10,478 nucleotides of DNA from contig DAOVOB010000023.1 in assembly GCA_030629925.1 (NCBI GenBank), forward strand, positions 1-10,478, read 5' to 3'. The notes under the pieces were generated by a model. The model was not told the DNA's origin. It made no database searches and worked only from the letters and a program-made list of their open reading frames with translations. Position numbers and translations under genes: made by a program. Shown here one piece after another: positions 5,054-10,478 of the stretch. The stretch's first letter is position 1. Each line of letters opens with the position of its first letter. This stretch comes from Fidelibacterota bacterium (GTDB taxonomy: Bacteria; Fidelibacterota; Fidelibacteria; Fidelibacterales; Fidelibacteraceae).

Positions 5054-5908
5054 ATGATACATAGTTCAAAATTACATATAAGAAAACCCGCAGTAGCAGG
5101 TCAATTTTACCCCGGAGACCGCAGCACATTAACGCATATGCTCGATGAGTTTTTTGTTTCGGTTGAAAAGAGTTATATTGAGATAGATGATCATATATCG
5201 GGATTGATCGCACCACATGCGGGATATGTTTATTCAGGCAAACAAGCTGCAAAAGCTTATCAGAACTTAAAAAATAAAACTTATCAATGTGTTTGTATCA
5301 TTTCTCCCAGTCACCGAGAGTACTTTTCCGCTATTTCCGTTTATCCCGGAGAGGGATATCAGACACCTCTGGGTATTTGTCCGGTAGATAAGACTGCCCG
5401 TCAGCTTGCCCTGGAATGTAAAGGTATTATATCAAGCATCGAAGGACATCGAGCTGAGCATGCACTGGAAGTACAATTGCCATTTGTACAATACTTACTT
5501 GGGAATATCCCTATATTGCCCTTAGTCATGGGAGATCAAGGGGAAAAAAGTATTGAAGAAGCGGGGGAGTGCGTAAGAAGACTTTATGAAACTTATGGAA
5601 AGGATATCCTTTTCATCGCCAGTTCAGATCTCTCACATTTTCATGATAGCCATACGGCAAAAAAAATAGATGGTGAATTCATATCGTTACTTGAAAAAGT
5701 GGATATGGAAATAATACTTGAAAAATTACGAGAAAATGATCTTGAAGCTTGCGGTGCCGGTCCAATTATTGCTATTTTACAGGGACTTGATATTAAAAGT
5801 AAAAACATCAGAGTTCTAGGTTATACACACTCTGGAGACGTGAGCAATGATCATGATTCCGTAGTGGGATATACGTCCGCGCTGATCTTGAAAAATTCAA
5901 AGGAATAA
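5054..5908 (+). CDS. amrB: MEMO-family protein, AmmeMemoRadiSam system protein B
   Basis: The 284-residue product matches the MEMO family from end to end. It has IRKPAVAGQFYPGD (9-22), IAPHAGYVYSG (52-62), ISPSHREYF (83-91), QTPLGICPVD (103-112), EHALEVQLPF (135-144), ASSDLSHFH (189-197) and ACGAGPI (232-238). The metal ligands known from human MEMO1 (two His and one Cys) correspond to H55, H87 and C233, so the metal site looks intact. Bacterial members are named for clustering with an AMMECR1-domain protein and a radical SAM enzyme. Neither partner is in this window. MEMO is structurally related to extradiol dioxygenases, but a bacterial substrate is not established. Homologues usually begin near IRKPAVAG, so the first 8 residues may be an extension. 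The gene is followed after 3 nt by the acyltransferase gene. Confidence 0.92.
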   Translation: MIHSSKLHIRKPAVAGQFYPGDRSTLTHMLDEFFVSVEKSYIEIDDHISGLIAPHAGYVYSGKQAAKAYQNLKNKTYQCVCIISPSHREYFSAISVYPGEGYQTPLGICPVDKTARQLALECKGIISSIEGHRAEHALEVQLPFVQYLLGNIPILPLVMGDQGEKSIEEAGECVRRLYETYGKDILFIASSDLSHFHDSHTAKKIDGEFISLLEKVDMEIILEKLRENDLEACGAGPIIAILQGLDIKSKNIRVLGYTHSGDVSNDHDSVVGYTSALILKNSKE

Positions 5909-5911
5909 TAC

Positions 5912-6931
5912 ATGATCGATGTACTTTTATATAATGAAAACGAACATGGATTTTGGGATGACTTTGTCCGCCAGGCGAACAATGGAACGATCTTCCATGA
6001 ACGAAAATTTATAAACTACCATCCCAAGGGAAGATTTAAAGATCATTCATTGATCTTTATGGAAAAAGGAAAGCCTGTCGCTCTTTTTCCTGCTGTAGAA
6101 TTTATAGATGGTTCAAAACGTATTTTGTATTCTCATAGAGGCAGCTCTTACGGGGGGATCGTACAACCTTTGAATCAGGGTGTTGAGAAAAATGTCAAGA
6201 TCGTGAAAGCCCTGGGAGAATACGCCAAAGATCAAAGCTTCGATTCAATCATTATGACACTGCCCCCGGATATTTACAATCACCAATTAAACAATTATCT
6301 TGAATTCGCCTGTTTCCGTGAAGGTTATACTTATCTTAAACGCGAAATAACATCCGTCTTGAAGCTTGAGGATGATATTGATAAAAATCTGGCAAAATTC
6401 AAGAGCACGCATCGCACGGCTTACCGTCGCGGTGAAAAAATGGGTGTTAAGGTTAGGGAAACAGATGACTATAAAGCCTTTTACGCTATTTTAAAGAACA
6501 ATCTAAAGATCAGGCATAGCGTAGAACCCACTCACACTTTAAATGAGCTGCTGGCCCTTAAAAAGCTTTATCCGGAACAGATTAGACTCTACGGAGCCTA
6601 TCTTGAAGAAACCATGATCGCAGGTATTGTAATGTTCGATGCCAATGAATTGGTAACGCTCGCATTTTATATTTCGCATGATGAAGATTATCAGAAATAT
6701 CGCGGCGTGAACGTCTTGTTCAAAGATGTCATTGCAGACAGTATTAAGCGAGGATTTCATTATCTTGATTATGGTATTTTTACGGTCAATATGGAACCGA
6801 ATTACGGCTTGGCCCGCTTTAAAGAAAGTTTTGGTTCCGGCGGGGTTTTTAGAGATACCATACAATTGACAATTGATCCAACTTCGCTAAAGCTACGCTG
6901 GACAGGCAAAGGACAATTGACAATTTCGTGA
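5912..6931 (+). CDS. FemAB/GNAT-like acyltransferase with repeat-derived C-terminus
   Basis: The 339-residue product resembles FemAB-related, GNAT-fold proteins (peptidoglycan-bridge or cellulose-biosynthesis type acyltransferases). Visible are an N-terminal half with SHRGSSYGGIV (74-84), a linker STHRTAYRRGEKMGVKVRE (165-183), and a second GNAT-like half with IRLYGAYLEETMIAGIVMF (224-242) and LDYGIFTVNMEPNYGLARFKESFG (285-308). The last is the hallmark FKxxFG end of this superfamily. FemAB enzymes use aminoacyl-tRNA and the related GNATs use acyl-CoA; the donor here cannot be told. Residues 318-339 are encoded by AATTG heptamers and a TTCGCTAAAGC repeat, so the native end has apparently been replaced. 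A good AAGGA site (5899-5903) overlaps the end of the MEMO gene, pointing to an operon. Function in envelope assembly is inferred from family and from the nearby flippases. Confidence 0.78.
   Translation: MIDVLLYNENEHGFWDDFVRQANNGTIFHERKFINYHPKGRFKDHSLIFMEKGKPVALFPAVEFIDGSKRILYSHRGSSYGGIVQPLNQGVEKNVKIVKALGEYAKDQSFDSIIMTLPPDIYNHQLNNYLEFACFREGYTYLKREITSVLKLEDDIDKNLAKFKSTHRTAYRRGEKMGVKVRETDDYKAFYAILKNNLKIRHSVEPTHTLNELLALKKLYPEQIRLYGAYLEETMIAGIVMFDANELVTLAFYISHDEDYQKYRGVNVLFKDVIADSIKRGFHYLDYGIFTVNMEPNYGLARFKESFGSGGVFRDTIQLTIDPTSLKLRWTGKGQLTIS
6863..6926. repeat. TTCGCTAAAGC repeat (short copy) flanked by ACAATTG heptamers
   Basis: Two exact ACAATTG heptamers (6863-6876) precede a short diverged module with ACTTCGCTAAAGC and GGCAAAGG. 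A second pair, ACAATTG then ACAATTT (6913-6926), follows it. The element runs through the last 22 codons of the FemAB-like gene. The same bracket-and-module layout is seen at 115-248. Confidence 0.65.
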
Positions 6932-6940
6932 AGTGTAAGA

Positions 6941-7109
6941 CCCTCCATCTCCGCCAACTGGCGTATACGGAGAGCAGTCGAAAAAAGATAAAATATTAGG
7001 CATTAACCCCGAGCAGAGTGGAGGGGTTGAACAATAGTCCCGTAGGGACGAAAGCTTTGTAGATATGTGATTATATAAAATAATGAGCTCCATAGGAGAG
7101 GAACACATA
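6941..7109. repeat. Mosaic hairpin repeat, copy 2
   Basis: Four successive palindromes are visible. CGCCA-AC-TGGCG (6952-6963) lies inside CTCCG/CGGAG arms. AACCCC (7005-7010) pairs with GGGGTT (7023-7028). GTCCC-GTA-GGGAC is at 7037-7049. GCTCC-ATA-GGAG is at 7087-7098. The sequence after GCTTTGTAG (7054-7062) matches 9-64 of this window with changes. The module order differs from copy 1, where the CTCCGCC block comes after the GCTCC hairpin. I see no real gene here. Confidence 0.75.
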
Positions 7110-7113
7110 CAAT

Positions 7114-7185
7114 TGACCCTGCTTCGCCAAGGCTACCAGCCTTCGCTAAAGCTTTGGCATGGCACGGCGCAGGGCAGGCAAAGGA
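7114..7185. repeat. TTCGCTAAAGC hairpin module, copy 2
   Basis: It is nearly identical to 134-205, with CCCTGC (7117-7122) able to pair with GCAGGG (7169-7174) at the same distance. Both copies carry CCTTCGCTAAAGC, GGCATGGCACGGC and GGCAGGCAAAGGA. Most differences lie in the left arm. Confidence 0.75.
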
Positions 7186-7227
7186 CAAAGATTGAGCTTA
7201 AGATTAAGAGAAGATCAGAAAGATATT

Positions 7228-7347
7228 GTCATCTCGACCGAAACGATCCGTCATTAGACGGAGAGTGGAGCGGAGAGATCTCAAATTCAGAAAAATAAAT
7301 TAATCGTTTTAGATCTCTCCGCTTCACTGCGTTTCGGTCGAGATGAC
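7228..7347. repeat. 120-bp inverted repeat (GTCAT/ATGAC family)
   Basis: The outer arms GTCATCTCGACCGAAACG (7228-7245) and its exact complement (7330-7347) form 18 perfect pairs. Inner arms 7265-7281 and 7311-7327 (GTGGAGCGGAGAGATCT type) pair over 17 bases with one mismatch. A small extra hairpin CCGTC/GACGG (7248-7261) sits in the left arm. The AT-rich centre is a loop of about 29 nt. The right edge is 13 nt from the ribosome site of the flippase gene. Confidence 0.85.
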
Positions 7348-7368
7348 AAAAAAGATGACAGGAATCAT

Positions 7369-8811
7369 GTGGTAAAACAAGATATTATCAGACTCAGTAA
7401 GCAAACATTGGTCTACGGAATCGGTTATGTTGCCGCACGCATGATCAATTTTCTCCTATTACCTTTTTATTCTTATCATATCACGCCCGAAGAATACGGT
7501 GTGGTCTCTCTTGTTTATGCTTTTATTGCCTTTTTGAATATTTTTTATCATTACGGACTTGAAAGTGCCTTTTTGCGCTACTATTCCAAAGCCGGCGCCT
7601 CTGAAGGTTTTGAGAAAAAAGATGTCTTTAGCACAGTTTACACTTCTATTTTAATATCGAGTGTGGCTTTTTCTTTGCTGATTTGGGTTAGCGCACCGAC
7701 TTTAAGTCAGGTCATTTTGCATTCACCTAATTATGTTCATATTATTCGTTTGACCGCCGGTATTCTTTTCTTGGATGCCATGTATCTTATCCCTTTACAT
7801 TATTTACGCATTAATAATAAAGCCGCGATTTTTACAAGCATTACTTTGATCAATGTATTGATCAATGTGGGTTTAAATATTTATCTCATCCGTTTTCGCG
7901 GTCAGGGAGTGGAAGCGGTCTTTATCTCTAATCTTGTGGCATCGGCTTTTTCCTTTCTTGTTTTGCTTCCTGTAGTTTTTAAGAATCTTAAAGGCAGGGT
8001 TTCCAGAGGATTATGGAAAAAACTTATTCTTTTCGGACTACCCTTCGTCCCCAGCGGTCTGTCTAGCATGATCATTGAATTGAGTGATAGATATATGCTT
8101 GAATGGTTTGATGGTTTGGAAGCCGTTGGCTTGTATTCAGCCGGCCACAAGCTGGGTATTTTTATGATGCTCATTGTCATGGCCTTTCGTTTTGCCTGGC
8201 AACCATTTTTTCTCCAAAAGCAGGATGATCCGAATGCTCCTAGATTATTCTCAAAGATCATGACCTGGTTTGTTTTTCTAATGACTATTGTTTTTCTTCT
8301 CGTTAGCTTTTTTATTAAAGAGATCGTTGCATTGGAGATCTTTGGACGATACATCATAGCCTCCAATTACTGGACAGGTATTGCGGTTGTCCCTTTGATC
8401 CTTGCGGCCTATCTATTTAATGGAATTTACATCAATTTTCATCCCGCTATTTTCTATACGGGTAAGACCTGGGTGATCTCTGTTGTTGTTGGTATTGCTG
8501 CTGTGATCAATGTGGTATTAAATCTTATCCTTATTCCTCGTATCGGTATGATCGGTGCGGGTATCTCTTCCTTGTCTGCTTATGTTTTTATGGCGGTTTG
8601 CACCTATTTTGTCGTGCGAAAGTGGCTGGACGTACCCTATGAATGGGGCAATTTGGCCATGATGTTCGTTCTGACCCTTACGTTGACCCTCATCTTCTTT
8701 ACTATCGGCATTCAGGCCGCCTGGCTAAAATTGGCCGTGGTCCTGATCTATTCCTTGATCGTATTTGTGCTGATCTATCCAAAAAAACGAGTGATAAAAC
8801 ATGCCGCATAG
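7369..8811 (+). CDS. Polysaccharide flippase, MATE-like/MOP superfamily (first paralogue)
   Basis: The 480-residue product is almost wholly hydrophobic with around 14 predicted membrane segments by eye. It fits the Wzx/RfbX-like polysaccharide-biosynthesis branch of the MOP exporter superfamily. Features include an N-terminal amphipathic start (KQTLVYGIGYVAARMINFLL), LPFYSYHITPEEYGVVSLVY (31-50), FGLPFVPSGL (222-231), IELSDRYML (236-244), WQPFFL (277-282) and LNLILIPRIGMIGAGI (384-399). Such proteins flip lipid-linked sugars across the inner membrane. I choose the GTG at 7369 because AGGA (7360-7363) lies 5 nt upstream and no in-frame ATG precedes it before the repeat. The 120-bp inverted repeat ends just upstream, so a large mRNA hairpin may affect expression. 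The next gene overlaps by 11 nt and is a paralogue. Which sugar or lipid is moved is unknown. Confidence 0.88.
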   Translation: MVKQDIIRLSKQTLVYGIGYVAARMINFLLLPFYSYHITPEEYGVVSLVYAFIAFLNIFYHYGLESAFLRYYSKAGASEGFEKKDVFSTVYTSILISSVAFSLLIWVSAPTLSQVILHSPNYVHIIRLTAGILFLDAMYLIPLHYLRINNKAAIFTSITLINVLINVGLNIYLIRFRGQGVEAVFISNLVASAFSFLVLLPVVFKNLKGRVSRGLWKKLILFGLPFVPSGLSSMIIELSDRYMLEWFDGLEAVGLYSAGHKLGIFMMLIVMAFRFAWQPFFLQKQDDPNAPRLFSKIMTWFVFLMTIVFLLVSFFIKEIVALEIFGRYIIASNYWTGIAVVPLILAAYLFNGIYINFHPAIFYTGKTWVISVVVGIAAVINVVLNLILIPRIGMIGAGISSLSAYVFMAVCTYFVVRKWLDVPYEWGNLAMMFVLTLTLTLIFFTIGIQAAWLKLAVVLIYSLIVFVLIYPKKRVIKHAA

Positions 8812-10216
8812 ACTTCTTAAACATTCCATGATCTATACCACCGGCAATATCCTTGCCCGGGGACTGAACTTTATTATTCAGGTCACGATCTGGAGCAATC
8901 TTTTTCCTCCCGATGTCTATGGTCAGGTTGCCTATTGCTATGTTTTCATCAGTTTTATGGCAGTGATCTTACCCTTTGGTTTTGATGCCGCTTTTATGAA
9001 CTATTATGTGCGAAAGAATGAAAAAGCAGCTTACCTGAAAAATACGATCGTGTTCATGATGATATTAGCGCTGGCATTTATCGGCTTGGCTTTCCTATTC
9101 AGGAATACTCTAAGTCCCTTGGCCATTAGAGCCGATTCCACAACACTGTTCTCGCTATCACTGGCCATTCTCTTTTTTGATATCCTGAATAATCAGGGCA
9201 TTCTTTATCTCAGAGCGGAAAATCGTGCCGTTTTGAGCGTGGTACTGCAAAATATCGAGATCGTGATCCGGCTGGTTCTATTGCTGTTATTAGTCTCAGT
9301 CTTCACCAAAAATATCCAATATATTCTCTGGGCTAACGCGGCCTCTTCATTCGTGCTGTTTTTGGCTTTGATCTTTATTATGCTACCCGCCATGAAGGGA
9401 GCAAAAATATCTACACGGATCATGAAAGAGCTGTTCTTTTTCGGACTACCTTTTATGGTCGCCGGATTATTCGACAGGACCATTGAGTTGGCCGATCGTC
9501 GCTTGGTCGGGTACTTTATGGGAGATGAAGCGACCGGCCTGTACGTGGCCTCCTATACGGTGGCCGTGTTGATCCGTTTGCTGGTCTACAGTTTCAATGC
9601 CGGATGGCAACCCTATTTTCTGAGAGAAGTGGACAAAGAGGAGGGGAGAGCAAGGTTAGAGAAGATATATCTTCAAACCGGCGTGATCTTTGTTGCGATC
9701 TGGTTCCTGGCATCCCTCTGGGTTCCCGAACTCGTTCGCATTCCGCTGGGTCATGGACGCTATATCCTGCATGCCAGTTATTGGGAGGCTATTCCCATTA
9801 TCCCCGTGATCATGGGTGCTTATGTCATGATGGGCTTGTACCTGCTACAATTGCCTGTTCTTTACCATAAAAAGAAGACCGGCATGAACGCCGTATTTAT
9901 GGGCATCGGCGCTGCCCTCAATCTTAGCCTTAACTTTATTCTTATTCCCAAAATGGGACTGATGGGCGCAGCCATCGCTACCGCGGCCGCTTATTTGGTC
10001 ATGGCTCTTGGCATTCGTTTTTGGGCAGTTAAAAAATCGGATATCAAGCAAAAGAACGGAAAACTCGCCCTGATCCTGCTCATCTCCGTCTCCGTATTCC
10101 TTGTATTGCAATGGCTGAACCTCTCCATCCTGTGGAAAATCCCCGTTTCCCTGCTCTATATTGCTCTTATCTGGTTGATCCAGCCCGTGCGGGTGAGAGA
10201 GTTGCTAAAGAAGTAG
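8801..10216 (+). CDS. Polysaccharide flippase, MATE-like/MOP superfamily (second paralogue)
   Basis: The 471-residue product is another multi-pass membrane protein with about 14 hydrophobic segments. It clearly shares landmarks with its upstream neighbour: FGLPFMVAGL (214-223), IELADRRLV (228-236), WQPYFL (269-274), GHGRYILHASYW (317-328) and LNFILIPKMGLMGAAI (377-392). The ATG is embedded in the end of the first gene (ATGCCGCATAG carries both start and stop), an 11-nt overlap that suggests translational coupling. No strong Shine-Dalgarno is present. By eye, base composition is somewhat richer in G+C than in the first paralogue, so the pair may not be a recent duplication. A second start at Met10 is possible. 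The role is presumably lipid-linked sugar export; division of labour with the first copy is unknown. A terminator follows. Confidence 0.88.
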   Translation: MPHRLLKHSMIYTTGNILARGLNFIIQVTIWSNLFPPDVYGQVAYCYVFISFMAVILPFGFDAAFMNYYVRKNEKAAYLKNTIVFMMILALAFIGLAFLFRNTLSPLAIRADSTTLFSLSLAILFFDILNNQGILYLRAENRAVLSVVLQNIEIVIRLVLLLLLVSVFTKNIQYILWANAASSFVLFLALIFIMLPAMKGAKISTRIMKELFFFGLPFMVAGLFDRTIELADRRLVGYFMGDEATGLYVASYTVAVLIRLLVYSFNAGWQPYFLREVDKEEGRARLEKIYLQTGVIFVAIWFLASLWVPELVRIPLGHGRYILHASYWEAIPIIPVIMGAYVMMGLYLLQLPVLYHKKKTGMNAVFMGIGAALNLSLNFILIPKMGLMGAAIATAAAYLVMALGIRFWAVKKSDIKQKNGKLALILLISVSVFLVLQWLNLSILWKIPVSLLYIALIWLIQPVRVRELLKK

Positions 10217-10244
10217 TTATTAAGAAAAAAACGATAATAAAGTC

Positions 10245-10279
10245 AAAAGCCACCCTAAATATTGCGGTGGCTTTTTTTT
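10245..10279 (+). terminator. Rho-independent terminator after the flippase pair
   Basis: AAAAGCCACC (10245-10254) pairs with GGTGGCTTTT (10266-10275) around an 11-nt loop, followed by further T's to 10279. It lies about 29 nt after the stop codon. Confidence 0.9.
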
Positions 10280-10295
10280 GATTTAAGATAATATT

Positions 10296-10425
10296 GCGCT
10301 AACGGTTTTGTATAAGATTAGTTACGTTGTTTAAGCGACTAATTTAGCAAATACAAACCGAATAGAAAATCCTCACGGATTTTCGTAAGTAGGCTTGCAC
10401 TAGTAATTAATTTTATACGGTGTTG
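10296..10425. repeat. Multi-hairpin intergenic element, possibly attC-like
   Basis: The element starts GCGCTAAC (10296-10303) and ends GGTGTTG (10419-10425), so AAC and GTT face each other. Inside these, GTATAA (10310-10315) and TTATAC (10413-10418) pair perfectly. Further in, ATTAGT (10317-10322) pairs with ACTAAT (10338-10343), and GAAAATCC (10365-10372) pairs with GGATTTTC (10377-10384) around TCAC. Outer bipartite arms around internal hairpins resemble the plan of integron attC sites. However, the 7-bp core consensus is poorly met and no integrase is in the window. It also resembles dispersed intergenic elements I recall from FCB genomes. I see nothing recognisable in 10426-10478. Confidence 0.5.
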
Positions 10426-10478
10426 TAAACAGTTATTCTTTATTCTCGTTCAAACATTCACTTATTTGTCTTCTAGCA

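Noticed and set aside
6893..7188. Two - strand open frames of 61-71 codons
   Set aside because: They are translations of the GTCCC/GCTCC and TTCGCTAAAGC repeats, without start signals or domain features.
7083..7298. 71-codon + strand open frame between the FemAB-like and flippase genes
   Set aside because: It lies entirely in hairpin modules and the left part of the 120-bp inverted repeat, has no ribosome site, and reads as translated repeat.
7902..8366. 154-codon - strand open frame
   Set aside because: It is antisense to the first flippase, with no membrane or domain pattern of its own and no start signal.

Overview
The window carries nine complete protein genes, all on the + strand, separated by spacers unusually rich in small structured repeats. 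I found no tRNA, rRNA, CRISPR array, transposase or integrase. Host clues are mixed. There are strong Shine-Dalgarno sequences, sigma70-type promoters with 17-nt spacers, a moderately AT-rich composition, and hairpin repeat families of a kind I associate with the Fibrobacteres-Chlorobi-Bacteroidetes (FCB) superphylum and neighbouring uncultured phyla. Canonical Bacteroidetes promoters and SD-poor starts are not evident. A Cloacimonadota-like or other deep FCB lineage is my best guess, at low confidence.

Layout. 1-479: noncoding mosaic of hairpin repeats, then a good promoter. 480-1007: exported YtfJ-like protein with its own terminator. 1082-2909: a tight three-gene unit of a short NfeD-family membrane protein, an SPFH/stomatin-like protein and a YjbQ-family protein, closed by a hairpin terminator. 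2910-3298: repeat-filled spacer ending in the ribosomal promoter. 3299-4021: rplU-rpmA (L21 with a repetitive Lys/Ala/Pro tail, then L27) plus terminator. 4300-4824: HIT-family nucleotide hydrolase/phosphorylase. 5054-6931: MEMO-family protein (AmmeMemoRadiSam protein B) followed 3 nt later by a FemAB/GNAT-like acyltransferase whose 3' end is made of repeat DNA. 6932-7368: repeat mosaic ending in a 120-bp inverted repeat. 7369-10216: two overlapping, paralogous MATE-like polysaccharide flippases. 10217-10478: terminator and a multi-hairpin element.

Functionally the window is mostly housekeeping: ribosome assembly, membrane-microdomain quality control (NfeD with SPFH) and nucleotide turnover. 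The downstream FemAB-like protein and flippase pair suggest envelope polysaccharide or peptidoglycan-precursor work, but no glycosyltransferases are present to complete a polysaccharide cluster.

No new defence or biosynthetic system is visible. The most distinctive signal is in the spacers: (i) heptanucleotide-period tandem arrays whose sequence differs from spacer to spacer, plus one octanucleotide array; (ii) mosaic hairpin modules built from GTCCCGTAGGGAC and GCTCCGTAGGAGC type palindromes; (iii) three palindromic elements bounded by GTCAT/ATGAC; and (iv) a terminal structure that could be attC-like.
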